Assembly (NCBI GenBank): GCA_964619815.1 | Contig: CAZUGK010000002.1 | Location: 1-64,000 of the forward strand | Length of the DNA stretch: 64,000 nt | Direction: 5' to 3' | From: BRH-c25 sp964619815 | GTDB taxonomy: Bacteria; Bacillota; Clostridia; Lutisporales; Lutisporaceae | Shown here: positions 34,028 to 42,925 of the stretch, in pieces | How positions within the stretch are numbered: the first letter of the stretch is position 1 | Layout: each line of letters begins with the position of its first letter | The notes under the pieces: generated by a model | The model's input: the letters and a program-made list of their open reading frames with translations, nothing else | The model's database searches: none | Told to the model about the DNA's origin: nothing | Made by a program: the position numbers and the translations under genes

Positions 34028-34094
34028 CCAGAAACATACATATTCATAATGTTTATTCATAATCTGTAATTTGAGGTTTGTTTTATATCATGTA

Positions 34095-34114
34095 TATAGC
34101 AAACCTTATGCCAA
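34095..34114 (-). promoter_or_regulatory. Sigma-54 promoter for the minus-strand NhaC gene
   Basis: On the minus strand, TTGGCATAAGGTTTGCT has GG and GC separated by exactly 10 bases, the -24/-12 rule. Transcription would run into the riboswitch. Confidence 0.8.
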
Positions 34115-34265
34115 TATTTAAAAAACCATAAACGCCTATTCTCGAGCTTTTTTGACTTTTATTAATCTGTTATAATTTATCTCTCGTAGTAAACTTAGAA
34201 AGCTTTTTTAAAATTATATTGATTAAAAAGGCTTCCAAATATTGATATTATGCCCATCCTTTCAC

Positions 34266-34307
34266 TTTACTAAAAATGATAATAATTTTACCAAATATGA
34301 TAATTAT
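34266..34307. promoter_or_regulatory. Two 21-bp direct repeats, probable sigma-54 activator sites
   Basis: TTTACTAAAAATGATAATAA and TTTACCAAATATGATAATTA (20 of each 21 bases shown) follow one another directly. They lie about 175 bases upstream of the minus-strand -24 box. The same arrangement occurs at 44876-44917. Confidence 0.7.
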
Positions 34308-34465
34308 TTTCCTGATGTGAATTACTGACATCTTCCCCATTAAGCTGCAGATATCAGAGATATTGTTCTCTTGAAGAATTAGTATCTATTGATTGAGTTA
34401 TTACATAATCAAGGTGACGTTCTGATGCCTTGAATATCTAGGAAAATAACAAAAGAGAAAAAATA

Positions 34466-34494
34466 TTGACAATATTAACCACCACATATATAAT
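34466..34494 (+). promoter_or_regulatory. Sigma-A promoter of the glycine reductase operon
   Basis: Perfect TTGACA (34466-34471), a 17-base spacer and perfect TATAAT (34489-34494). The riboswitch starts about 65 bases later. Confidence 0.85.
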
Positions 34495-34559
34495 GAATTT
34501 GAATTACAGGGCGGCAAGGTTCTGTGAGTATAAACAAAAATAATTGAATATATCTCTGG

Positions 34560-34741
34560 TTGAAAAATGCGGGAGAGTGTCCTAACTTACAGGACCACCG
34601 AAGGAAAAAACAATAGATATTTTGCTTATCTACTGTGAAATTCTCAGGTTACAAGGACCGTGTTTGGACAGAACTCTGGAAAGCTTTATAAAAGCACCGA
34701 AGGGGCAATTCTATTTTAGAAGAAACTCTCAGGTTATAAAC
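34560..34741 (+). promoter_or_regulatory. Tandem glycine riboswitch of the glycine reductase operon
   Basis: Aptamer 1 has GCGGGAGAGT, ACCACCGAAGG and TTCTCAGGTTACAAGGACCG. Aptamer 2 has AACTCTGGAAAGC, GCACCGAAGGGGCAA and AACTCTCAGG. It controls grdX and the genes that follow. It forms an inverted pair with the copy at 33846-34027. Confidence 0.96.
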
Positions 34742-34786
34742 AGAGAATTATGGCAAATTGTTATTTGCTATAATTCTCTTTTTTTA
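34742..34786 (+). terminator. Riboswitch terminator upstream of grdX
   Basis: AGAGAATTATGGCAAAT pairs with ATTTGCTATAATTCTCT, followed by TTTTTTTATTTTT. Confidence 0.85.
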
Positions 34787-34825
34787 TTTTTCAAAAAAGC
34801 ATTATGGGGATAGGGTGAAGGTCTA

Positions 34826-35209
34826 ATGAATGGAATTCTAATTACAAATAATCCTACTGTCTATAAAAAATGTCTTGATAATGATATTGACACAATGTAT
34901 CTGCCAACAGCTGATTTTCTTGATGTTCTTTGCGTTGTACGCAATAAAATTCATGAGGGATACAAACTATTAACGCATCCATTATCGGGAAGTATAAAAC
35001 CAAATCAAACGCCCTATAAATCAATTATGGTAACAAACGATAAAGCACAACTGGATGTTGAATCCCTAAAAATCATCGAGGATAGTATTGCAATAGCAAG
35101 CAAGCTAATCAATGAAAATAAAATTCCAATGTGGACGAAAAAAATCCTGGAAGATTTTCAATTAATTGACTTTGATTTAATCTCAAGGGGAATAGAGAGC
35201 ATGAAATAG
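34826..35209 (+). CDS. grdX: GrdX-family protein
   Basis: This is a 127-residue soluble protein with no known catalytic motif. The opening MNGILITNNPTV and the middle HPLSGSIKPNQTPYKSI fit the GrdX family, whose members are encoded at the start of glycine, sarcosine or betaine reductase operons and whose role is unknown. It lies directly behind the riboswitch and ahead of trxB, the usual gene order. Confidence 0.85.
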   Translation: MNGILITNNPTVYKKCLDNDIDTMYLPTADFLDVLCVVRNKIHEGYKLLTHPLSGSIKPNQTPYKSIMVTNDKAQLDVESLKIIEDSIAIASKLINENKIPMWTKKILEDFQLIDFDLISRGIESMK

Positions 35210-35282
35210 CACTGAAGCAATTCGTAAAATCAAAACATTTATTATAGAACGATCGATTATAAAATGAGCCAGGGAGGAAAAA

Positions 35283-36236
35283 ATGGAAAATTTGTATGAT
35301 GTCATTATTATAGGTTCAGGCCCTGCGGGATTAGCGGCAGGGTTGTACGCAGCCAGAGCAAAAATGAAAACATTGATACTTGAGAAAACAAAGACTGGAG
35401 GGCAAATAGTTACCACTGATGAAGTAGCAAATTATCCGGGTTCTGTACATAATGCTACTGGTCCTAGCCTGATTGCAAGAATGGTTGAACAGGCAGAAGA
35501 GTTTGGAGTCGAAAGGAAAAAAGAGGGAGTAGTTGAAGTCGATTTTACTGACAAAATTAAAAAAATAAAAGGGGAGACGGAAGAGTATTCTGCAAAAGCT
35601 ATAATTATCGCAACTGGTGCAACGCCTAAAAAAATCGGTTGCCCAGGAGAAGCAAGATTGATCGGCAAAGGTGTATCCTATTGCGCAACCTGTGATGCGG
35701 ATTTCTTTACTGATTTAGAAGTGTTCGTAATTGGGGGTGGAGATTCTGCGGTAGAAGAAGCTATGTACCTAACCAAATTTGCTCGAAAAGTAACAATTGT
35801 TCATAGAAGAGATGAACTAAGGGCTGCAAAATCGATTCAGGAAAAAGCCTTTAAAAATCCAAAAATAGAATTTATTTGGGATTCTGTAGTCGCAGAAATC
35901 AAAGGCGACGGTCTAGTTGAATCCGTTGTATTTAAAAACGTAAAAACAGGTGAAATTACAGAATATCATGCTGATGAAGAAGACGGAACAATGGGAATCT
36001 TTTCATTTGTTGGATATGAGCCGTTAAGCGAAATATTTAAGGCGAAAGTTGAAATGAATGAGGCAGGATATATCGTAACAGATGCAGACATGAAAACGAG
36101 TGCTGAAGGTGTTTTTGCGGCTGGAGATATTCGGGTAAAATCACTCAGACAAGTAGTTACGGCAACAGCTGATGGTGCTATTGCAGCAGTTCAGGCAGAA
36201 AAATATATTGAAAATAATTTTGAAGAAGAAAATTAA
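35283..36236 (+). CDS. trxB: Thioredoxin reductase
   Basis: This 317-residue FAD protein has GSGPAGLAAGLYAARA for FAD, redox-active CATC in SYCATCDADF, NADPH loop GGGDSAVEEAM and HRRDELRAAKSIQEKA, and FAD-binding GVFAAGD near the C-terminus. It passes electrons from NADPH or NADH to the thioredoxin encoded next, which reduces glycine reductase. ATG follows GGGAGG. Its place in the grd operon supports a dedicated electron supply. Confidence 0.95.
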   Translation: MENLYDVIIIGSGPAGLAAGLYAARAKMKTLILEKTKTGGQIVTTDEVANYPGSVHNATGPSLIARMVEQAEEFGVERKKEGVVEVDFTDKIKKIKGETEEYSAKAIIIATGATPKKIGCPGEARLIGKGVSYCATCDADFFTDLEVFVIGGGDSAVEEAMYLTKFARKVTIVHRRDELRAAKSIQEKAFKNPKIEFIWDSVVAEIKGDGLVESVVFKNVKTGEITEYHADEEDGTMGIFSFVGYEPLSEIFKAKVEMNEAGYIVTDADMKTSAEGVFAAGDIRVKSLRQVVTATADGAIAAVQAEKYIENNFEEEN

Positions 36237-36291
36237 AGTTTTCTTTAACAGCTTTACCCCATGATTGATTTCTATAAAGGAGGTGATAAAG

Positions 36292-36609
36292 ATGATCGCA
36301 TTGGACAAAGAAACTTTCCAAACTGAAGTGAAAGAAGAAGAGGGATATGTACTTGTAGACTATTGGAGTGAAGGTTGTGAGCCTTGTAAAGCTTTGATGC
36401 CGGATGTTCAAGATTTAGCAGGGAAATACGAATCACAAATAAAATTCACAAAGTTAGATACAGGCAAAGCAAGAAGGTTGGCAATCTCTGAAAGAGTACT
36501 GGGACTTCCAACGATTGCGCTCTATAAAGATGGTCAGAAAATTGATGAAGTTACAAAAGATGATGCAACTAAGAGCAATATAGAAGCCATGATTCAAAGG
36601 AATCTATAG
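36292..36609 (+). CDS. trxA: Thioredoxin with atypical active site GCEPC
   Basis: AGGAGGTGAT sits 5 bases before ATG 36292, so this start is preferred to one at 36265; this gives 105 residues. The active site reads SEGCEPCKALMPDV, with Gly in place of the usual Trp before the first Cys and Glu-Pro between the cysteines. Thioredoxins of glycine-reducing clostridia are known to carry such GCxPC sites. It is the reductant for the selenoprotein complex. Confidence 0.93.
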   Translation: MIALDKETFQTEVKEEEGYVLVDYWSEGCEPCKALMPDVQDLAGKYESQIKFTKLDTGKARRLAISERVLGLPTIALYKDGQKIDEVTKDDATKSNIEAMIQRNL

Positions 36610-36677
36610 GTATCTGACTGCTTGAACTGGTGCGTTACTGACAGCTGCTTGTTCTAAATATAAAGGGAGGTGAATTT

Positions 36678-37964
36678 ATGCGTCTAGAACTAGGTAAAAT
36701 TAAAATTAAAGATGTACAGTTTAGTGATACAACAAACGTTGATAATGGAATTCTATATGTTAGTCAAGAAGAAATAGTAAATCTTGTTTTAGAAGATGAG
36801 CATATAAAAAGCGTAAAGGTTGAGCTTGCTAAACCAGGTGAAGAAACAAGAATCACACCAGTTAAAGATGTTATTGAGCCAAGGGTTAAGGTCGAAGGAA
36901 ACGGTGGCATATTCCCTGGTGTAATAAGTAAGGTGGCAACTGTTGGGGAAGGACGTACACATGTGCTTAGTGGTGCAGCTGTAATAACTTGTGGAAAGAT
37001 AGTTGGTTTTCAAGAAGGAGTCATTGACATGAGTGGTCCGGGATCACAATATACTCCTTTTTCAAAATTAAACAATGTTTGCTTGGTCATTGAGCCGGCA
37101 GATAATCTTACTCCATATGAATATGAAGCTGCAGTCCGGAATGCTGGACTGAAAACTGCTGAATTTATTGGAAGAGCAGGACTTAATGTGAAGCCAGATG
37201 AAGTAGAAGTCTATGAAACGAAACCATTAAATGAAAGCGCAATTGAATATCCTAATCTGCCTAAGGTCGCCTATGTGTATATGCTTCAAACACAAGGATT
37301 GCTTCATGATACATATGTTTATGGTGTAGATGCAAAGAGAATAGTTCCAACTATTCTTTATCCTACAGAAGTAATGGATGGAGCAATACTTAGTGGGAAT
37401 TGTGTTTCTGCCTGTGATAAAAACACAACCTATCACCATCTAAATAATCCAGTTATTAAAGAAATGTATGCAAAACATGGTAAAGATATTAACTTTGTTG
37501 GGGTTATTATTACAAATGAAAATGTATATTTAGCAGATAAAGAAAGATCTTCTAACTGGACTGCTAAATTATGCAAGTATATTGGTCTTGATGCAGTGAT
37601 TATCTCTCAGGAAGGTTTCGGAAATCCTGATACAGACCTTATTATGAACTGCAAAAAAATTGAGACTGAAGGTATAAAAACTGTAATTATTACCGATGAA
37701 TACGCTGGCAGAGATGGTGGTTCACAATCTCTTGCAGATGCAGATCCTAAGGCAAATGCAGTAGTTACAGGTGGCAATGCAAATGAAGTTATTGTTCTTC
37801 CTCCAATGAAGAAAGTAATTGGTATGTTGGATCATACTGATAAAATTGCCGGAAGTTTCGATGGTAGTTTAAGACCTGATGGAAGTATAGAAGCTGAGAT
37901 CCAAATTATAACAGGAGCGACTAATGAATTAGGCTTCAATAAGATGTCAGCGGTATCCTTCTAA
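36678..37964 (+). CDS. grdE: Glycine reductase protein B, pyruvoyl-forming subunit proprotein
   Basis: This 428-residue proprotein is cleaved at a Cys to give two subunits. LSGNCVSACDKNT places the Cys at residue 242, the position known from characterised GrdE, where it becomes the pyruvoyl group that binds the glycine amino group as a Schiff base. AGGGAGGTG precedes the ATG. It works with GrdB as substrate-specific protein B, for glycine rather than betaine or sarcosine, judged from the operon makeup. Confidence 0.95.
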   Translation: MRLELGKIKIKDVQFSDTTNVDNGILYVSQEEIVNLVLEDEHIKSVKVELAKPGEETRITPVKDVIEPRVKVEGNGGIFPGVISKVATVGEGRTHVLSGAAVITCGKIVGFQEGVIDMSGPGSQYTPFSKLNNVCLVIEPADNLTPYEYEAAVRNAGLKTAEFIGRAGLNVKPDEVEVYETKPLNESAIEYPNLPKVAYVYMLQTQGLLHDTYVYGVDAKRIVPTILYPTEVMDGAILSGNCVSACDKNTTYHHLNNPVIKEMYAKHGKDINFVGVIITNENVYLADKERSSNWTAKLCKYIGLDAVIISQEGFGNPDTDLIMNCKKIETEGIKTVIITDEYAGRDGGSQSLADADPKANAVVTGGNANEVIVLPPMKKVIGMLDHTDKIAGSFDGSLRPDGSIEAEIQIITGATNELGFNKMSAVSF

Positions 37965-38015
37965 TTATCAAATAAAAAAGTATATTAAAAAATCAATGAA
38001 AGGATGGATGATATC

Positions 38016-38497
38016 ATGAGTATGTTTGATGGAAAAAAAGTGATTATCATTGGAGACAGAGACGGTATACCCGCTCCTGCTGTAGCAGAGTGCCTTAAAG
38101 ATACAGGTGCTGAAGTAGTATTTTCTTCTACAGAATGCTTTGTCTGAACTGCTGCAGGAGCAATGGACCTGGAAAATCAAAATAGGGTAAAAAATATGAC
38201 AGAGAAGTANNNNNNNNNNACGGTGCTGAAAATATAGTTGTACTTCTTGGAGCAGCAGAAGCAGAAGCTTCCGGATTAGCTGCTGAAACTGTTACAAATG
38301 GAGACCCTACCTTTGCAGGTTCATTGACAGGAGTCCAGTTAGGACTCAAAGTATACCATGTTGTAGAGCCAGAATTTAAAGAAGCGGTAGACGCAAGTGT
38401 GTATGAAGAGCAAATAGGAATGATGGAAATGGTACTTGATGTAGATGAAATTATTTCCGAAATGACATCAATAAGGGAACAATTCTGTAAGTTCTAA
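38016..38497 (+). CDS. grdA: Glycine reductase selenoprotein A (Sec at in-frame UGA), interrupted by an assembly gap
   Basis: Reading through TGA at 38145-38147 as Sec44 gives MSMFDGKKVIIIGDRDG, STECFVUTAAGAMDLENQ and, after the gap, GAENIVVLLGAAEAEASGL to EQFCKF. The CxxU centre carries carboxymethyl-selenide to protein C. Ten N at 38210-38219 break the frame. The left end (GAGAAGTA) and right start (ACGGTGCT) can be merged with a one-base overlap to give Glu-Lys-Tyr-Gly-Ala. That restores 156 codons plus stop, the family's normal size, so probably no sequence is missing. Confidence 0.95.
38210..38219. other. Scaffold gap of 10 N inside grdA
   Basis: Ten undetermined bases. The flanking sequence suggests that the true gap size is minus one base. 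Confidence 0.9.
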
Positions 38498-38535
38498 TCA
38501 AAATTCTCGCGTAGAACAAGAGAGGAAAGGAAAAT

Positions 38536-39849
38536 ATGAGCAAAATTAGAGTTGTGCATTATATAAACCAATTCTTTGCAGGCATTGGCGGAGAAGAAAA
38601 AGCAGATGTTAAGCCAGAAGTAAGAGAAGGTGCCATCGGACCGGGAGTTGCTTTAACCACAGTATTCAAAGATGAAGCAGAAATTGTTGCTACCGTAATA
38701 TGTGGAGACTCTTATTTCAATGAAAATATCGAAGAGGCTCAAGCTGAAATTCTAAAAATGATAAAACCATATGCTCCGGATTTATTTATTGCTGGCCCCG
38801 CCTTCAATGCAGGCAGATATGGTGTCGCTTGTGGCTCCATCAGCAAAGCAGTAAAAGATGGATTAAATATACCTGTTGTGACAGCTATGTATGCTGAAAA
38901 TCCAGGCGTAGATATGTATAAAAAGGACTTGATCATTGTAGAGACTGGAAATTCTGCAGCTACAATGAGAAAAGCTGCTCCGCAATTAGCCGGCCTTGCA
39001 CTTAAGCTGGCAAGAGGAGAAGAAATCGGAGAACCTAAAGCAGAAGGTTACATTCCAAGAGGAATCAGAAAAAATGTATTTCTGGAGGATAATGGTGCTA
39101 AAAGGGCTGTTGAAATGCTTATTAAGAAGATTAATGGGCAAGATTTCATTACTGAATATCCGATGCCTGAATTTGACAACGTAACTCCAAATCCAGCAGT
39201 TAAGGATATGTCAAAAGCAAAAATTGCATTAGTCACATCCGGAGGGATTGTACCAAAAGGCAATCCAGACCATATTGAATCTTCAAGTGCTTCTAAATAT
39301 GGTAAATATGATATTGCAGATTTTACTGACTTAACATCAGATAGCCATGAAACAGCTCATGGCGGTTATGATCCAGTTTATGCAAATCAAGATTCAGATA
39401 GAGTGCTGCCAGTTGATGTATTGAGAGATATGGAGAAAGAGGGCAAAATCGGAGAGCTATATAGATATTTCTATACTACAACAGGTAACGGAACTTCTGT
39501 AGCAAACGCAAAAGCATACGCAGCACAATTGTCAAAAGACTTATTGGCAGATGGTGTAGATGCTGTTATTCTAACATCAACCTGAGGTACTTGTACACGT
39601 TGCGGTGCAACGATGACAAAAGAAATAGAAAGAGCAGGTATTCCTGTAGTACATATTTGTACAGTTGTTCCTATTTCATTAACAGTTGGTGCAAACAGAA
39701 TAGTACCGGCAGTAGCAATACCTCATCCGCTGGGTAATCCTGCATTATTACCAGCAGAAGAAAAGAAACTAAGAAGAAAGATTGTTGAAAAGGCCTTGAC
39801 AGCGTTACAAACTGAGATACAAGAGCAAACAGTATTCGAACACAAATAG
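38536..39849 (+). CDS. grdB: Glycine reductase protein B selenoprotein subunit (Sec at in-frame UGA)
   Basis: An ordinary reading stops at TGA 39583-39585. Decoding it as Sec350 joins two open stretches into a 437-residue GrdB. The context TSTUGTCTRCGATM is the known selenocysteine motif of the 47-kDa subunit. The Sec attacks the glycine alpha carbon, releasing ammonia and giving a carboxymethyl-selenoether that passes to GrdA. GAGAGGAAAGG precedes the ATG. Confidence 0.96.
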
Positions 39850-39898
39850 AATATCGAGACAGTCAGATAAAGGATTTTTGATAATTTTATATCAAGGT

Positions 39899-39927
39899 GG
39901 GTGATGAACACATCACCCTTCTTTTTA
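39899..39927 (+). terminator. Hairpin with T-run between grdB and grdC
   Basis: GGGTGATG pairs with CATCACCC around AACA, followed by TTCTTTTT. It could act as a partial terminator that lowers grdC and grdD relative to the upstream genes. Confidence 0.7.
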
Positions 39928-40051
39928 AATAATAGGAAAATACCGACTTTCTATTATTTAAAAAATCGGAGAGCAAAATCTTTGCCTGATATATCGGTAC
40001 AAACACCAACTTATGTATAACGCTCAATAAAATTAAACGGAGGTTGAGGAA

Positions 40052-41584
40052 ATGAGTTATCCTGTACTAAAGGGCGCGGGCTATGCCCTTATTCATACAC
40101 CAGATATGATTATTCACAATGGAACTACGCAAACAACAGAAAAAATTGTTAATCCTGATTCCGAGTATCTAAAGAAACTACCAAATTATATTAGAAGCTA
40201 TGAAGAGGCATTAAATTATGCACCGAATCAAGTGTATATTGGAAATATGACGCCACAAGACCTAAGAAAACTTGAAATGCCATGGTTTGATAAAGATGTG
40301 GAAAAGGCAGAACGATTTGGAAAATTTGGGGAAATAATGCCTCAGGATGAATTTATTCTATTAATGAAAATAGCTGATGCTTTTGAATTAGTAATGATTG
40401 AGATAGATTTTATGGCACAAACAAGAAAAAAACTTGCCGATCATCCTTTATTTAAAAAAGAAGCAGCAGAGCTACCAGAGGGTGTTGAAATAAAAGAAAT
40501 TGAATCAGCGGTTGAACAACATGCAGAACCTATTTACTATGAGGGTAAATTAGTAGGTTGTGTAAAGAAAGCACATGATGTAGATATTAATCTGTCAGCA
40601 CATGTTTTGTTTGAAAATCTTGCAGTAAAAGCATCAGGAATTCTTGCATTTAAGCACTTAATAGATAAAAATGGATTCAATGTCGAAGATGTTCAATACG
40701 TAATAGAATGTTCTGAAGAAGCCTGCGGTGATATGAATCAAAGAGGAGGCGGAAACTTTGCAAAATCTATAGCAGAACGATGCGGGGCAGTTAATGCAAC
40801 AGGCTCTGATACAAGGGGATTCTGCGCAGCGCCAACTCACGCTTTGATACAGGCATCCGCTTTAGTGCAATCAGGAATCTATGAAAATGTAGTCATTGTA
40901 GCCGGAGGTGCAACCGCTAAGCTTGGAATGAATGGAAAAGACCATGTGAAGAAGGATATGCCGGTTTTAGAAGATGCTTTAGGAGCATTTGCAGTTATGA
41001 TTAGCAAAAACGATGGAATCAATCCTGTGATTCGAACTGACCTAACCGGAAGACATACAGTAGGAACAGGGTCATCTCCTCAAGCGGTAATTACTGCATT
41101 GGTTACAGATCCTCTTGATAAAAGCGGATTGAAAATTACTGATATTGATAGATTTGCTGTAGAAATGCAAAATCCTGATATTACTAAACCGGCAGGTGCT
41201 GGGGATGTAGCAGAAGCAAATTACAAAATGATCGCAGCTCTATGCGTTAAAAGGCAAGAGCTGGAAAAAAGTCAATTATCTGAATTCATAGTTAAACACG
41301 GCATGATGGGATGGGCGCCAACTCAAGGACATATTCCGTCAGGAGTGCCATACCTGGGATTTGCCAGAGAAGATTTAACTGACGGCGATTTAAATAGGGT
41401 AATGGTTATCGGAAAAGGCAGTTTATTCTTAGGTCGTATGACAGACTTATTTGACGGGGTTTCCGTAATTATCGAAAGGAATCCAGGTGGAGTAGAAGAA
41501 ACCTCTCACGTCTCTCATGAAGAAGTAAAAAACATGATAGCTGAGGCGATGAAGGACTTTGCGTCGTATCTGTTGAAGGAATAG
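40052..41584 (+). CDS. grdC: Glycine reductase protein C, beta subunit
   Basis: This 510-residue protein is related to ketoacyl-ACP synthase III. YVIECSEEACGDMNQRGGGNFAKSI and TGSDTRGFCAAPTH surround the likely active Cys. With GrdD it receives the carboxymethyl group from GrdA and releases acetyl phosphate. GGAGGTTGAGGA precedes the ATG. Its gap from grdB (about 200 bases with a terminator-like hairpin) is wider than usual within this operon. Confidence 0.95.
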   Translation: MSYPVLKGAGYALIHTPDMIIHNGTTQTTEKIVNPDSEYLKKLPNYIRSYEEALNYAPNQVYIGNMTPQDLRKLEMPWFDKDVEKAERFGKFGEIMPQDEFILLMKIADAFELVMIEIDFMAQTRKKLADHPLFKKEAAELPEGVEIKEIESAVEQHAEPIYYEGKLVGCVKKAHDVDINLSAHVLFENLAVKASGILAFKHLIDKNGFNVEDVQYVIECSEEACGDMNQRGGGNFAKSIAERCGAVNATGSDTRGFCAAPTHALIQASALVQSGIYENVVIVAGGATAKLGMNGKDHVKKDMPVLEDALGAFAVMISKNDGINPVIRTDLTGRHTVGTGSSPQAVITALVTDPLDKSGLKITDIDRFAVEMQNPDITKPAGAGDVAEANYKMIAALCVKRQELEKSQLSEFIVKHGMMGWAPTQGHIPSGVPYLGFAREDLTDGDLNRVMVIGKGSLFLGRMTDLFDGVSVIIERNPGGVEETSHVSHEEVKNMIAEAMKDFASYLLKE

Positions 41585-41594
41585 GATGATAAAG

Positions 41595-42764
41595 ATGATT
41601 GATAATAATATTAAAAAAATGGTCGGGGAAACTTTTTTAGAAGTTGCAGATGCAATAAAAACCGGCCAATTTCAGAAAAAAATTAAAGTGGGCCTTACGA
41701 TATTGGGAAGTGAACATGGTGTAGAAAATCTAGTTGAGGGTGCTGAACTTGCAGCAAAAGACAGTAAAGATTTTGACATCGTACTGATTGGACCAAAAGT
41801 AGATACGGAACTGGAAATCGCTGAAGCAAATACAGAAGAAGAGATGTATAAAAAAATGGAAGAGCTTCTGGATCAAAAATATATCCAGGCTTGTGTAACA
41901 ATGCACTATGACTTCCCTGTCGGTGTATCCACAGTAGGAAAAGTAGTGACACCCGGATTTGGAAAAGAAATGTTTTTGGCAACAACAACAGGAACTGCAT
42001 CAGTCCATAGAGTGGAAGCCATGTTGAAGAATGCACTGTATGGGATTATTACGGCAAAGACCATGGGAATTGAAGAGCCGACTGTTGGAATTCTAAATTT
42101 AGATGGTGCTCGTCAAGTAGAAAGAGCTTTAAAAGAACTTAATTCTAATGGATATAAAATTAATTTTGCAGAATCCAGGCGCACTGATGGCGGTGCAGTC
42201 ATGAGAGGAAATGACTTGCTGGGTGGCACAGCAGACGTTATGGTAACAGATACTCTGACAGGAAACATTATGATGAAGGTTTTCTCATCATATACAACTG
42301 GAGGCAGCTACGAAGCAATGGGCTATGGTTATGGACCTGGAGTAGGAGAAAACTATGATAAAATCATTTTGATTTTATCTCGGGCATCAGGAATGCCGGT
42401 CGTTGCAAACGCAATCAGATATGCAGCAAAATTGGTTCAAGGTAAATTATCAGAGATCGCTAAAACAGAATTTGCAAAAGCTAGAGAAGCAAAACTGGAT
42501 GATATATTAAAATCACTGACAAAAGATATTAATAAAGCCAAAAAAGAGAATTGCGAAAATGTAACAGCACCTCCTAAAGAAGTGGTAACAGGAACCATAT
42601 CAGGTATCGATATTATGAACTTAGAAGATGCTGTAAGCGAGCTTTGGGAGAATGGTATCTATGCAGAAAGCGGGATGGGATGTACCGGTCCTATTGTGAG
42701 AGTCGCAGAAGGCAAAGTGGACAGTGCTACAAATATATTAGTGAACGCAAACTACATAAGCTAA
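41595..42764 (+). CDS. grdD: Glycine reductase protein C, alpha subunit
   Basis: I favour ATG 41595 with GGATGAT upstream; an in-frame ATG at 41586 is also possible. The product has about 389 residues, related to PlsX-type phosphate acyltransferases: VGLTILGSEHGVENLVEGA, RTDGGAVMRGNDLLGGTADV and SGMGCTGPIVRV with Cys near 363, matching the conserved Cys that carries the acetyl group before phosphate release. It is the last gene of the grd operon. Confidence 0.95.
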   Translation: MIDNNIKKMVGETFLEVADAIKTGQFQKKIKVGLTILGSEHGVENLVEGAELAAKDSKDFDIVLIGPKVDTELEIAEANTEEEMYKKMEELLDQKYIQACVTMHYDFPVGVSTVGKVVTPGFGKEMFLATTTGTASVHRVEAMLKNALYGIITAKTMGIEEPTVGILNLDGARQVERALKELNSNGYKINFAESRRTDGGAVMRGNDLLGGTADVMVTDTLTGNIMMKVFSSYTTGGSYEAMGYGYGPGVGENYDKIILILSRASGMPVVANAIRYAAKLVQGKLSEIAKTEFAKAREAKLDDILKSLTKDINKAKKENCENVTAPPKEVVTGTISGIDIMNLEDAVSELWENGIYAESGMGCTGPIVRVAEGKVDSATNILVNANYIS

Positions 42765-42925
42765 AATAAACAGAAGAAAGCATGTTTACGTTTTTTAGGA
42801 TAGTTCTAATTCGATACCACAGCCTTAGTTATAATTAAAGGCAATCTAATAATACTTCTTGATTTTTAGGGAGCAAATAACTTAATATATTGATTAAGGC
42901 TTGAGTATAGATAGGAGCGAGAATT

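Larger units (their letters stand above)
33575..34825. other. 1.25-kb divergent control region
   Basis: No convincing protein gene is seen. From left to right it holds the NhaC leader terminator and riboswitch (minus strand), a sigma-54 promoter (minus), tandem activator sites, a sigma-A promoter (plus), a second riboswitch and its terminator. The two riboswitch arms form a large inverted repeat. Confidence 0.85.

Noticed and set aside
34622..34813. 63-codon open frame on the plus strand
   Set aside because: It lies entirely within the glycine riboswitch and its terminator; the structured RNA explains the sequence.
39613..39849. Separate 78-residue gene after grdB
   Set aside because: It is the C-terminal part of GrdB behind the selenocysteine UGA at 39583.
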